From positions 8,184,001 to 8,248,000 of the forward strand of contig OZ316893.1 of NCBI GenBank assembly GCA_973895155.1: a DNA stretch of 64,000 nucleotides, in the 5' to 3' direction. The notes below the pieces were generated by a model. The model was not told the origin of the DNA. It made no database searches and saw only the letters and a program-made list of their open reading frames with translations. Source of the stretch: Marsupella aquatica (taxonomy: Eukaryota > Marchantiophyta). Each line of letters begins with the position of its first letter. Position 1 is the stretch's first letter. The position numbers and the translations under genes are program-made. This document shows, piece by piece, positions 50,282-63,060 of the stretch.

Positions 50282-53200
50282 TTGCTGAGGGAGCTTCTTA
50301 ACTCCTTTTGGCTCAAGTAACTGGCCTACGGGCTAATGCACCGGAAATCTCTCCCATCTTGGAAAAAGAAAGAAAAAATATCACCGCCCAGGAAAAGCCA
50401 ACATGGAAACTCAAAGTTTAAATATAAATTCATTTAAGATATAGGCTTAGATTGAATTGGTTATTTTAACCAAGGCCTAGCTTGTTTACTAGTTCCTTGA
50501 CCATAATTTGTTTTTGGAGAATATATAGGGATGAGGAGAGACCAAATAAAATCTTGCAGAAATAGAAAGATCCTCTTTTATTTCCTGTTCATCTTTGCCA
50601 CCATCTCTATCTGCACCCTAACTTAGTGCACTCTCACTTTCAGTTTGCCGAGTTATTGTCTAGAGAATTCAGTTTCACTCGGGATAGTAGGCCTTGCAAG
50701 TAGCTTTGGATCTTACTTTATTAGTCAGAGTGCCTTGTTCTTTTGTGTTGCATGTTGTCTTATCTAGAATTCTTTTGTGTTTCGTGTTGTCTTATCTGGA
50801 CCTCTTTGGCTATTTCTCGAATGTACAGTAGCTTGTTTGGCCCTCACCAATAAACTGGTCCACTTCACACTCATTTTTATTAAGATTGTGCCCTCGATGT
50901 TTTCAAGGGAGACTCACCAAAATGTACAATTCAGGGAAAAACAAAGTACAATGAAAGGACAGAAAAAGATTGTGCCCTCTAGGTTCTGACTTCTACAGTG
51001 CGAGATCACACTTTCCATGCTGGGGTGCTTCTAATCTCTTTTCAGATGTTCAATAATTTTCTCCCTATGGCATGTGGCCTGAGCTAAAACGCCCATGTTA
51101 CTCGTTTTAAGGAACACGGCCGTACAGTTAGCCTAGTACAGTAGTTAGCCTAGTACAGTAGTAGAAACGCGGGGGGGGGGGGGGGGAGGAATGTGTCCAA
51201 TCTTGTAACAAGGAAACAATAACATAACCCACAATAAATTAATGTCTAGATGGACCGGCTATTGTGTAAATTGAGCTCATCCAAGGAGCTCCACGTTTGG
51301 CAAGTAACCAGAGTGCTTTTCAGGGGTCTCTGATGGTGCAGCGAAAAATGTCTACTTAGTGTCACAGGTAGACAGCATGGAGGTTGTGTTCATCCACAGT
51401 ACTTTGGGCCAATTGCCCTTGCTTGAACGGGGTGACAACAAGGTCATTTGTGACCCTAGATTGTGTAATTGTTAAGGTAGTTTCCAGAAACCTCTAATTT
51501 TGGCAATTTTCTGCTAACAAAAGGCGTTTGTTTCCATATAGTCTTTTGAGAAAAGGTGATCATGAATTACACCATCATTCTAATCATAATGAGTAGTCCA
51601 TTATGAACACTTTGAGAAAAAGGTGATCATGAATTACATTATCATTCTCATCATGAGCAGTCCATTATGAACACCACAATTAAGCAGGAAGGGACATGAA
51701 CTAAGTAACTGTCCCACCTAGGAATGAAGCCGGGACTTAAGAAATGACAAGAAAGGTGCTCTAGGGTCAAAGCACATGCAGACTCAGTGCTCAAGAGAAG
51801 CAAAAAGAAGATTGAGATTGTTGAATTGGCAAGGTACTAAGTCTTGAGACTCATTAGAACATTAGTGTCTTTTTAAAACTTAAATATAGATTCATGTCCC
51901 TTCCTGCTCATAGACTTTATATACTTTGTCACACAAACATCACGTAGAACCTTCCACCAAAATTAATAAAACAGGAGAAAACAAAGTACAATAAAGGGAA
52001 AGAAAAGGAGGGTCAAAGAGGACAAACACCCAACAAGTAAAAAGAAAAGCAAATGCAACCCTAAAAAAGGAAAAAAAGAAAGGGAAAAGTGCCTAACATT
52101 ACATGCTTGCGAAGGACTAGTGTCCACATTGGAAAATGTGGCAAGCTAAGAGCTAATGGTCCACATCCAATGTCTTAACTAAATCAGCAAGTGACACATG
52201 AATGTCCTATAGGGGGGCCAGCCAAGTGTCTGTGGAGGAATAATAGCGCCCACTGTGAGGGATGGATGATAAATTGCTCGAGCTTGAGCACGCGGTAAGG
52301 CCACTGAAATGCACGGTCAAAAGTACGTGAGCAAGATGGATAGTGGGGTCGAGGGACTCATCCGTCCCTGTTATGGAAGCCCATCAAACTGATGATGAGA
52401 CTCCCAAATATCTCAATAGCAAGGGGAGTAAGTAGAGTAATCATATGCACAAAAAAGAATATATGGATAAATTGTAAAAAAAACACTGATAGTACGATAA
52501 ATTGGGACCAATATAATTTAAAGAGTTGTTTCTATGAAAGAAGGAGCACAGGCACCCACCATCAATTACAGGAAAACAAAAAGTCTTGCCCTTGGACTTG
52601 GTAAGGTCTAACCTAGTTATGGGTCCAATTGTTTGATGCTTCGAAGAATACACAGTGGCATGTACATGATTTTTTACCTGAACGAACTGAAGTCCAAGAG
52701 TGGGGCCTCATTGTACCGTGTGTGCTAGGGGTAGTGTAGGGGTGGTTGTGTCTTTTGGGTTAACTAAGTCTTCTTGTGACCAAAGTTTTATTTGGTCTAG
52801 GGGATCTAATATTATATCTTTGTTAGGGAAACCGCCCCCAAGTGGCTTGCAAGCAGTCTGAGGATATTTATCATCAATGGTCCTATCCTTTTGGGGTTTG
52901 CCTGATCAGGCGGGTCTTCCAGAATTTCCCTCCTCCCCAAAAAAATGACTTCTATAGCAGTTACTACCCTCCTCCTCAAATTCGGGCTTTACCAAGGAAT
53001 TGGTTTCTTAATCACTCTCCTCCTTGGTATTGGTGTAATAGTGCAAGGAGTCAAACGTTGTGGCCCCATATATGATAAGCTGGATGCACTAGTGTAACAG
53101 TCTATGAATTGGTGTCACATTTAGTTATCCTGAAATCCTTGAACACTAACAGTCCACACAATTTCCACAATCATTCTACTTCTTTTCCTTCATTGAATGT

Positions 53201-53323
53201 GCTAGCCAAGGCCAAAGGTGACACAAGTGAGTCTCCCATCTACCAACAAGTTTGACAAGATACTCTGATGGACTTCCAAAATGAGAGGACTCTCTTGGAA
53301 TTCCCATGCTAGTGAGGGCTTGA
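50282..53323. other. Gene-free DNA with simple-sequence features
   Basis: Contains a doubled 17-bp unit GTTAGCCTAGTACAGTA (about 51127-51160), a run of 16 G (51171-51186) and a roughly 66-bp duplication at 51545-51677 (TTTGAGAAAAAGGTGATCAT twice). A-rich stretches at 51960-52090 have no coding potential. No gene is recognised. Confidence 0.5.
51171..51186 (+). repeat. Homopolymer of 16 G
   Basis: It is preceded by AGAAACGC and followed by AGGAATG. A run of this length can form a G-quadruplex and is also prone to sequencing-length error, so the count may be imprecise. Confidence 0.9.
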
Positions 53324-53591
53324 AGGGAGTCTCAAAGGTTCAAAGTTGTGGATGATGGCTTAATTATTGCCATAAACAAATGGCCAGATTTTTTACATGG
53401 TTATGTAAAAGTTTTTTTTTTTTTTTTCACTAGCCTCTACACTGACTTATGGTCATAGCATATAACCAATCTTTATGGCAAAAAGTTAATATGGACTACA
53501 AATCTGGTAGTCAATCATTTTTTTGTCTGTAACCTAAGTTAAGGTCAATGAATGTTTTTAGATCTGAGGCCGGATCTGAGACTCACCCCCT
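53324..53591 (+). repeat. MITE-like element M1, complete copy
   Basis: Left terminus AGGGAGTCTCAAAGG (53324-53338) and right terminus CTGAGACTCACCCCCT (ending 53591) are imperfect inverted repeats. The interior matches the inverted copy at 59873-60126 throughout: CAAAGTTGTGGA, a poly(T) run, CTAGCCTCTACACTGACTTA, TTTATGGCAAAAAGT and AAGTTAAGGTCA. It has no coding capacity and its target duplication is unclear. Confidence 0.7.
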
Positions 53592-56500
53592 AATAGATAT
53601 ATTGAATTCTTGTATGTCCATCATCATGTGGGGAAGAGTTGGGCAACAGGGACAACCCACAAGCGAATCAGGGAGGGAATGATGTAGAGCAGCAGGGAGA
53701 AATCCAAGGCCACTGAGAGGGTCTTGTGTTGCAATTATTTCCCAATTTTGCATGGGAAGTGCCATGCGAAAGACAGAATGTTGAATTCTCTATAAGGCAA
53801 AGTTTGTTTAATTTCTCCAGGCCAGCTGCTACCTGACACTTCACCCTGCACAGAATGTTGAATTTCCTCCTGGACAGAATAATTTCTATGTGGACAAAAT
53901 ATTTGTTCCAAAAGCAATTTAAAGGGTTCCAAATGGATCAATTTTTTAATAGTAATAATTCAACTTCTAATTTGTTTGTGACGGTTTTCTCTTGGCTTTT
54001 TTGGTCATTTAGAAATTATTTTCTTGGTGTTTTCTAAAATCTAGTTTGCACTGATTGCAATCACCCGTTTTGAAGTGTATGGTTTCCATTTTCTTCGATC
54101 GCTGTGTGTGAGGAGACCCTGTTTTGTTAGTTTTTTTCAACAATGAAAAAAATGAAGCATTTCAAATGCTACTTGGGCAGACAGTGTTCTTACCATTAGG
54201 CTATACTCTCAACTCTCGGAAAAAATAGCAATTACTCACCATATACTCCTTCTCTATACTCATTTGAAGCTAGCTCCTCTTCTCCTGGCCAGGTGTGATG
54301 AGCCAACATATATTACTGCCCATTCACTCTAGATTATTTACATCATTCTATAGTAGATGCTGACCTCCAATGAATGTCCACATTAATTTTCAGTTCCATG
54401 ATAACATATATATATATATATATCAGTGCCCAAGGGCAAAAGAAGCTGAATTAGTAGGGAGAGAAGATCCCAAAGGCAAAGCACCCCAATGAAGGGAATG
54501 AAAAGAGGGGAAAGAGCCCCAAGAAAAATAAGCCAAGAGGACTCCCACCAAAAGAAGGAACAAGGACCAAAACAGAGGGTAGTTCATGTCATTGAGAGCA
54601 CAATTCATTTCTTCTTCTCAGCTGGTCAAGATGTAAGGACCCAACAATGACTAGATGCCAAGCCGAACCACAATCATTATAATCGAACCTCACTTTCTGA
54701 TTTTGGATCTCGTTTGCATCATTTCTGCAGTATTCTATTGAACATTGCTCATCTCTGACTACAAGATTGCAAACGGTGGTACGTGCGGTAAAGAATCAAC
54801 GCTGCTCTAATAATGAGACAATTAATACTAGTATATATAGTATTGACCAGTTACTTGGAGGAACACTCATGAAGTTCATGATCATCGGTGCTCAAGAGAG
54901 CTGCGGCATCCGTGAAGCAGGTGCCCATGTTTCTGGTAAGCCGAGTGAGTGATGAAACTAGTGATGAAACTACCCTGTTGGTAATCACACATCAAAATGT
55001 GGATTTGAAAGGAAAAAACTAGGATTATCACGGTATCAGGGGTGTCGTACATCGTATATGTCATAATTTGATGTGCAATTACCGAGACCCATGAAACTAG
55101 TGAATACGTCACCATAGGCGTTTCACTTCCTACGCTAGGTCTCCAGTATTTGGTTGGCTCAGAAGTCCATGTACGTGGACATTTGGTGGTGGATCGTTGT
55201 GCTCCAACTATTACTTTGTGCTCAAACTGCTCCTGATTCGAAGCATGCTTTAGAGTTCTGCAGGTAACGCTTCTAAAAACGAAAGCTGTGGCTGCTCCTC
55301 GGGACTTACGGAATACCGTCCCTTTAATCCTACTCGGATTCGATGTGTCTCACACATGTGCGCACAACTTTTCCATTGCAATTATCACCATGGGACTGGT
55401 CGGAAGGTAGCCAGTAGGACCAGGATTATGCCATTCTTCGATGCGATTCTGGGAGGTGCTTTTCTGATCCATTATGATTGCTGGTCCATAGAACCACCAC
55501 CTGCACAGCGTTGCACCTCTCGATCTTACTTGGTTCCCAGCTTGGTAAAAGATTTATGAGAAGCTTCGAGCAATTCACGAGGTTGAATAAGTCTCTCCCA
55601 GAGCCCAAAGCATCAATTTCCAAAGTGCACATCATCAATTGAATACACGTTTTCTATATCTTCCGCGTTCCATTACCTTTCGCTAGGCGCGAAGCGTAGA
55701 ATGATGTAGTTACACTGATCCTGGGCTCATCGCCTTGGTGATGACATCCGCACGCTGTCACTTTTATCAATAAAAAAAAACTCGGCTGAATATAGCAGAA
55801 GGTCCCACCTGGCGAAGCGTAGATTGACGTTTGTCTTTCGAGGCAAAAAGAAAAGATTGACGTTTGTCAACATTGGCCTCATTCCTTCGATTCGGCCGCC
55901 ATGCAATGGAGAGTAACGCCAACATATTTGTTCGTTCTCGTCAACTTACTGGAGACCAGCAAAGAATGGCTATGGGTCTGTAGCTAGACTCTAGTGACGT
56001 GGGTGTCCACTTTCTTTCAGCTTCCCGACTCACTCAGAATCATTGTCTGGCTTTCATATCGTTTCAAAAGATTTGTTTGGCTTGGAAAGATTTCGCAGTT
56101 GAAGATCTGCTGGTCTTGGATACGCACTGAATCGTAAAAATTTACAAAGGTGGGAAAAATGAAGCACTGTAGGTTTTTCGATGACACATGTTCAATCCAT
56201 GAGCGTCAAAACACAGTAATCATGGCTGAAGAGGAAGCAGCCAGCTAGAAGGAAATTCAAGTGCAACGAGGAACGAGACAGCTAGTAATCACAGAAGGGC
56301 AAATTAGCGCATTGTATCTGGAAAGGTTTCACAATTGGCAACTCCTTGGAGTGGCATGTGGAGCACTCTCAAAAACTGGAGGATCAAAGTTTTCACAATT
56401 GGAAAACCCCTTGACTGGCATGTGGAGCACTATCAAAATTTGGAAGATCAATGACTCAGCCGACACACCCTTTTATAAACTTTGCTGACGATCCCTCCTT

Positions 56501-58087
56501 TGTATTTTGCGAAATCGGAACGCCATGATTCTATTGCATTCCTGAATGATCTCTTGCTGTGCCCGGGCTGAGTGGTGCCTTTCATCCAATCCACCTTAGG
56601 CCCTTAGCCCCGTCGGAGCTAGACTCGTCATCCAACTGGTCACATGGCATCACCCTGCTGTGACTGTCGTTGTGAAATCTTATAATTTCATCAACTACAC
56701 ATTACTGTCGATCATAAAATTGATCTCAAGTCTTGAGATGTTGAATAGAGTAATAGGAAATCCACTATGTGAAGAAAAGATGCTCAAAATGCAAATTTGA
56801 GTGAAGAAACAAATTTTGAGATTACGGACGTTAGATTTTGGCTAATGGGGCCTGAGATTAAGTGGGACCAAGAAAATAATAATTATTTCTTGCCAAAAAT
56901 GGTAAAAGCTTTTCGGGGAGGTGGAACTTGGCTAATTTTTTTGGCCACTTAAAGAAACGCTGCCTCCAAGTGCCAACACCAAGGGGAGAATTTAATATGT
57001 AGAACTGGTCTGTCAGGAATCGCTCTTATTTTCCATGAAATCTTGGACGACGCGCCAAATTACATTTGCTTTGTACTTCATTTAGACAGTGGGCGCAATA
57101 ACGTCTCAACTTCTTTTGTCCTAATGGGGGTCCTATTATTCAAATGGGGATTGAATGAAAAGACATCAAATTCAACAGCACAAGGTACAGTTTGTTGGAT
57201 AGAGCTTCCTTCACCCTTTCTGGTATTTATTCTTTGCCTACTTGTCCATGCATCTCCCTCCAAGTTTGGCTCTCGTACCACACTCCCCGTACCTTCCCTT
57301 TCCCCCCTTTTCTCTCTTTTTTATGGCATCAAAGCCACTCTAGGTTTATTGAGTAGTCCCGCCCTTAAATTGCACGTAGTGAACCATGAACCCTTGTAAC
57401 AAGGCATTATAGGCCATAATGCCACCAAATTGAGGTTACTAGTTCAAGTTTTGCGGGCTATTATTGCCCATATTGCCCCTTTGTCAGGGTGCTAATACAC
57501 TCAAGGGCCTCAGTGATTTACAGAGTTGCTCTAGGTTCAGGAGGTCTGCTGTAGCCTAGGATGGATGCAGGATTGTACTGATGCCTACTTCTTGTTTTGA
57601 GTTGCACACTCTTCAATCACAGGCAAGAAATATTTCCGGGCAATTTCTACCCTCAATTCCTGTCAAAACATAAATTGAAACCTGGATGAAAGTCCAGGCT
57701 TGCCAAAATGCTCTGAAAAGACTTGCACCCTGGTTGGACTGCAGCAAACCCTCTTTTCTGCTCATATAGTCCAGGTTACCCCCATGAGTGAAATGTGGCA
57801 AGAAAACAGGATTTTAACTCTTAAAGAATCATTTTCAAGTCTCTCAATTCTCAACTAAATTTGATGATATTAGGCTCATTGGAAAGATCTTCATCTTTCC
57901 AAGCATTTTCAACCTGCCCTAAGCACAGATTCCATTAGATATGTAGGAAGATTTTGAATTGTCAAAGATAGTTGCTCAAAGACTTCACGAAGCCCAGTGT
58001 TGACAATGAGTGGAGTAATTTCTAAAAAATCATAACAAAACCAGTGTCCATATAATGAACCATAAGGGACAAAATGATACTCCAGTT
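53592..58087. other. Gene-free DNA with microsatellite and one tandem duplication
   Basis: An AT dinucleotide repeat lies at about 54405-54423. A 64-bp unit (TTTCACAATTGG ... GGCATGTGGAGCACT) is doubled at 56326-56453. The remaining frames, including 57043-57399 with a non-ATG start, show no recognisable protein. Confidence 0.4.
56326..56453. repeat. 64-bp tandem duplication
   Basis: TTTCACAATTGG occurs at 56327 and 56391. Each copy continues to GGCATGTGGAGCACT and a GGA-GATCAA motif, with scattered substitutions. Confidence 0.75.
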
Positions 58088-58253
58088 AAAGCCAACAGCA
58101 GCTTAGCCTAGAGAGGCATAACTTTGTGGTAGTTCACTTGAGTAACCAGTGATAGATCTTGGGTTCAACTGTTGTGGGCTGACTCTTCCCTTTCTGTGAG
58201 ATTTCACAAATTTCCCTTTAAAAATTTAAATTAAAAAAAAGCCAACAGCAGCT
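58088..58253 (+). mobile_element. tRNA-derived SINE, complete copy with 16-bp target duplication
   Basis: Direct repeats AAAGCCAACAGCAGCT lie at 58088-58103 and 58238-58253. The 134-bp body matches the 17296 copy from AGAGAGGCATAACTTTGTGG through GGTAGTTCACTTGAGT (box A region), TCTTGGGTTCAACT (box B) and the CTCTTCCCTTTCTGTG segment to an A-rich tail. The perfect flanking repeats imply a recent insertion. Confidence 0.85.
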
Positions 58254-59504
58254 CAAATGGTGATGATGCTGGCAACCAAACAACCCAGAATGAAACCTCC
58301 AGCTTGCTCTTAACTAAGGTTTTGCACCACCTGTGGGTCTCTCCCTTATTGCCCATTTGTTTTGTTTCCCCACACGTTTTTGGCCGGGAGCCACATCCCA
58401 CTATCCCACCAACTACATTCAGATTATGAGCCTGACAAGTTCCAAATTAATCATAAGTGGAAACAATTCATTTATCGATAAAAGTTTATGTGTGTCAAGG
58501 TGCCCTCTGCAATTCGACATTCTTGTAAGTTCTCTCCTAATAGTACATCTGTGCCCTAAAATGTGTCCCGTACCTCACAAGTGCAAAGTTCACTCTATTA
58601 AATTGGACTTTCACTTATCAATAATCGGGAGGAATGAGTCAAAGGAATTGTGCCCGTAACCGTAGTCTTGTTTAGTGCTTCCAAAATAAAGTACTAAATG
58701 GTCGGGAAAAAATTGGACGAACGGGATATCGTGCAATGAGCCAAGGAATGCACTTAGGGAGTGTGCACTCATAGAGAGATGACTGTACGAAAAAGGTTTC
58801 GGAAGGGACGAGAAGGACAGAATGATACCTGACTGACCGTACGGATAATAGAGTCAGAATATATACTTTCCGTCAGAAACTCAGTTGAACCCTGTGTCAG
58901 GCTTCCCTCGTCCAATCAAACGTCGTCTGAGCAGAGCCCCGCTTCGCCCGGATTGGTTCCATCACGGGACCTCGTGCGGTCCATTTTGGTGCACGCGTAT
59001 GTACTTCATGAATAGTTGAATACCGTATGGTGTACTGTACCTCTTCGGGCGCTGTGGGCGCGCTACAGTAGTGTAGAGCCTGGCGTCTAGAGCCGCCGTG
59101 GGTTGGGGGCTTGGGGCAGTTTGGGACTGTAGAGTACTTTTAGGGGCTCTTCGGGTTCAGTTCGCGGCCCCACCTTCGGCAGCCTTCTTGGCTTTCGAGT
59201 ACTGTACCGCGGCGCTCTGTACCAACACCAAATGATTTGTTTGGATAGTTTCTTGTGATCACGTGTGATTTTTTTTATAGAGTGGTGGTCTTCTCGTCGG
59301 TTTTTGCCTTACCCCCGGTTTTGTTTGCATTGATTTCATTATTAGGGTGTCTCAATTTTCTTTTGATTTTGTCTCCGGGAGTGCAGAGTCAAGGGCGTTT
59401 TCATGGAGACAAAAAGTGGCGACACAAAAATGCTAATACCCACACTAGTGATGGCACACCAGAACTTGTATTTTTGGGATAAGTTTTTTCCACTACAGTG
59501 AAGG
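58254..59504. other. Includes a GC-rich island without long ORFs
   Basis: About 58800-59225 is much richer in G, C and CpG than its flanks. It contains CCAAT-type motifs (GTCCAATCAAACG; GATTGGTTCC) and a TATA-like GAATATATACTTTCC near 58857. This looks like a promoter or first non-coding exon, but no downstream coding exon was identified. An ORF at 59255-59482 is not convincing. Confidence 0.4.
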
Positions 59505-59533
59505 TTTGAGATGCGCTATTAGTGCATCTCAAA
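59505..59533. repeat. 29-bp palindromic junction, second example
   Basis: The arms TTTGAGATGC and GCATCTCAAA flank a 9-bp centre. Same length and layout as 211-239 and 59857-59885, but with a compensated variant in the arms (GATGC/GCATC in place of GACAC/GTGTC). Confidence 0.7.
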
Positions 59534-59869
59534 GACCAGCGTTACAAGATAAGGTCTTCCATAAATTAAGTATTACAAGAACTCTTGTAAAAGTTATGTG
59601 AGCCAATATTTGGCTACCATAAGGAACATCTGTGGGCTCAACACTCTACCACAACCTTAAGTGCAAATCCCGAAATCCAGAACCTCAGAACTCCAAAAAG
59701 CTGCAATTGAAGGCACATGGACTTTGCACCTGCAGTTGTTGATGACTGTTGCATTTGAAGTGGCAGCTGATCAAGATGTTAAAAATTTATTAACTGGGTC
59801 CCATAACCAGAGCTATAGGATGGACCACAAATCCATAACTTTAATCAACCCTTAGCTTTGAGACACCCT
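59521..59869. repeat. TIR element, about 349 bp, between two palindromes
   Basis: It begins AGTGCATCTCAAAG and ends CTTTGAGACACCCT, which are inverted repeats with a few mismatches. The interior (CATAAGG, AAAAGTTATG, ATCCATAACTTT motifs) shares short words with M1 but is not clearly the same. No ORF of note. Confidence 0.5.
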
Positions 59870-59885
59870 GTTAGGGTGCACCAAA
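59857..59885. repeat. 29-bp palindromic junction, third example
   Basis: The arms TTTGAGACACCCT and AGGGTGCACCAAA flank a three-base centre (GTT). The right arm is the left end of the next M1 copy. Confidence 0.65.
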
Positions 59886-60126
59886 AGTTTAAATTTGATG
59901 ACCTTAACTTAGTAATTAACCTTACCTACAAGAAAAGTTATGGACTACCCAAATTCATAATCCATAACTTTGCCATAAGGACTGGTCATATGCCATGACC
60001 ATAAGTCCCGCCATAAGTCACTGTAGAGGCTAGACGTGATAAAAAATAAAATAGAATTTTACATAGCCCTATGAAAAAGCTATGGCCAAAAGCCATCTCC
60101 ACAACTTTGAAACTTTGAGACTCCCT
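59873..60126 (-). repeat. MITE-like element M1, complete inverted copy
   Basis: On the - strand it starts AGGGAGTCTCAAAGTTTC (60126) and ends TTTTGGTGCACCCT (59873), 254 bp. Interior similarity to 53324-53591 is continuous, including CTAGCCTCTACAGTGACTTA and CTTATGGCAAAGTTATGG. It directly abuts the 349-bp element with only three bases between. Confidence 0.7.
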
Positions 60127-62980
60127 AATATATGGGAGGTTTTTGTTGCACTAGAGAGGGCCAAAACATTCATTGTTTTGTGGTTGGTAGAGTCTGTTTT
60201 GCTAAGGGTAGAGCATTCACGTGCGGATAAGTGCAGGGCAGCATTCACGTTGCGGATATTGGGTTTAGCAAAATATTTGTGGAAGAATATTAGGGACCAT
60301 GTGTTAATCCAGTTTTGAGAATGATAATAATCATACGGGTTTTTAAAATCCAAATATGAGTATCCCAAAAACATTCCAAAAAGGAAGAGGTCAAAAAAAT
60401 TATTTTTTAATTTTTAATTAGGTTTTAGGATGTTTATTCTCCCAAAACTTTGTGTATGATATGAGTCTCCCTAGTGTTTGTTCAAGGACCTCTAGACAGA
60501 TTACTCCTATACTCTTAACTCTATAGCTTTACCAGCAGCTAAGTACTACATTAGCCATTGTGGGAGACTCGTAGTATTTTTGGCTCTCCTGTCTTCTTGG
60601 GTTTCTCCCTTGTTCTCTACCCTTGATTCTCTTGCATTTGGGATTTTGTGGCTGGTTTGCCACATTTGATTCATTTGCAATGTTGGCATGTCGACACTTA
60701 GTCTAAATCTATTTGTACAACTTTATGTATATCTACAATACCGTAAATCTACATGTAAATGCAATATAGTAACAGGGCATAATTAACTACTATAAACAAT
60801 CCCATCAAAACTTTTTGTACTCGGCTTACAAACTTGAAAGGAGGTAACAAAATCAACCGTCCAACACATTCTAAAGTTGATTTCTCACTGTAGAATTGTG
60901 TGCATTGGGTTGCCCAAGGAGAGTATATTATCTTGGGAGGTGGGTATTACAATTGACAATTCTTTTAGATAAGTCAAAATAGGCATGTAGTAGGATGAAC
61001 ATGCTATAATATAGGCTATAGGGAGATAATGGTAGGCCTGCAGATTATATTATATCATATCATAAGTATAATAAAATCATTATATCAAAGTGTGGTGGTA
61101 CATGTGATACCCCTGTGCCTACCTACTTTACTACCATATGGGAAGCACACATATGTAGCACGGGATGTAGCACGGGCGGTAAATTTTGATTTGTTTGGGC
61201 TTACTATTGATGTTTACTCACTATGTTTCCCTGACTTTTTTGAAGGTATTTGAGGGATAGGGGTGGTGTTACTTTTGTCTTAGGTTTCGGGTCAAATGCA
61301 TGGGGCCATTGCCTACCCCTCCCACCTTTCCTGTTTCTTGAGGTGAGGGGGGATTTCCTTTTACCAGTTGTGGGTGCAGGCAAATTGTTGTGACAAGGTG
61401 AATCAATGTTGCACAATGCTTCTTTTTTGGCCCCCATCTGGCCCCCAGTTCAAATTTGCTTACTTTGTCTTCCATTTTTCTTTGCATCTCAGAAAATATC
61501 TTTGTTTGCATGGATTCTTTTTTGCTCCAATAGATTTTGGCCTTTCCCATGGGATTAGTTTTCTTTGCAACCCATTGGCACCATATACTTTCATTCCCAC
61601 AATCTTTGGGTCAACCTAAACAAGCCACATTTAGCACCTGGCACACAAATTAGGTGGTTGTTTTCTTTCCTCAAGTGGGTTAAAGGGAAGTGCCGCTTCT
61701 TTGCCTGCACCCTGTACCCATCTAGTGCCTTCCCTTGCACCTTGCACTTCCCTGCCTGCTCCCTCGCTTGGGGACTGGGGAACCCTGCTTGAACCTGGCT
61801 TTGATAATTTAAGAAAATACAAAATGTAACTTTGGCACAAAATCCAAATTTTATTTTCTTGTTGTTACTTTTTTTTCCACTTTGCTACCGGATTCTTAGG
61901 ATCCTTAGGGGTCACCTCCTGAATTTGGTTTTGCATTCACCTCATTAAAATCCTGATTCAAATAGAATACATATATTTTGCTTTTGCTTTTGCTACATTT
62001 TCATTGGACTTTAAGTATGCAAAACTTAAAGACCATTTTCGTGTGGATTCATTTTTGGATTTAGCTACCTCTTGGCCCTTCTGTCTGCAGCTGGCTTTGA
62101 GGACTGTTGGGATATTGGCATTTTGACGTCGGTTGTGGTGTGTCCTGGCCCTTGGCTTCTATTGTTTTGCGCCACGGTGGCCATTTTCATAAATTGTCAA
62201 GTTCCAACCAACCAAAAATCAGGCAACTAAAATTAGGTTAAGCCACAGGAACATGCAAGACATTTTCAAGTTGAATTTCTTTCTGAGTGTTTGGTTCTTG
62301 AGATTTGAAGAACGGAAGCAAAGATGGATCTCCAGGTTTGAAAAAATGCCACAATCATACACTTGCACGCCTAGACCACCTAGGACACATCATTGAGAGG
62401 GAATGTGGGAGAGACAGGGTTGGTTGGATGTGGGTGGAGGGGTGAACACAGCCAGAAGTAATTTGCATGGCACGCCTGGGCCGCATAGAAGGCACAGGGC
62501 CAGGTCGGAGGGAGTGTGGGTAAGAGTTGGGAGGTAGAGGGCACCCAGAAAGTGTAACACCACTAGCATAGACCCTTCAAAGAGTTTGCAATGCCAAGAG
62601 GGAACATTGGTAACTGATGAGAGGAGTCGCAAGGCAGAGGGTGTACACTGAGTTTTAAAGGGGTCCCCATGCAAAGAAAAGTGTCGAGCGTGGATTGACC
62701 TGTTTCAGAAATCATTCGGTGAGGGAATGCAGTCTGGGGATGGGGTTGTGGGAAGCAAGGCATTGTCAACGCAGCATTTCTCTTTGGAACATAATTACTT
62801 TTGGCAGATCCAATGGCTGGGAAGATGCTTGTGGCATATCCAATGATGGGTTTTGGTTCCCACCAAATTTGAAATTTGTATGTTGATCATCATCAATGCA
62901 GAAGTCAGACTAAGATAGTCCTTATACTGATTTAGATTAGATAGATACAATATGCCCACACACAAATTACAAAAAAAAAC
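60127..62980. other. Gene-free DNA
   Basis: Contains the second copy of the dispersed 46-bp repeat (60965-61010). The open frames (for example 61269-61550, - strand) are low-complexity or have no recognisable product. Confidence 0.4.
60965..61010 (+). repeat. Dispersed repeat segment, copy 2
   Basis: See 16297-16342: 45 of 46 bases are identical, in the same orientation. Here it is followed by ATAGGCTATAGGG rather than GACAACC. Confidence 0.7.
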
Positions 62981-62984
62981 CAAT

Positions 62985-63060
62985 TGGCTTAGGTCAATTG
63001 GCTAGGGGATTTGCTTGGAACTGAGAGGTCCCAGGTTCAATCCCCCCTCCACACACTGGT
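62985..63060 (+). repeat. tRNA-like segment with good pol III boxes, probable SINE head
   Basis: TAGGTCAATTGG (62990-63001) fits box A and GGTTCAATCCC (63034-63044) is a perfect box B, 32 bp apart. The acceptor and T stems do not pair, so it is not a functional tRNA. It is a different tRNA-derived family from the 17296/58088 SINE. The 3' end, tail and target duplication could not be found. Confidence 0.5.

Noticed and set aside
57043-57399. 118-codon frame with hydrophobic stretches
   Set aside because: Non-ATG start, no family resemblance and no supporting splice sites. It is probably chance.
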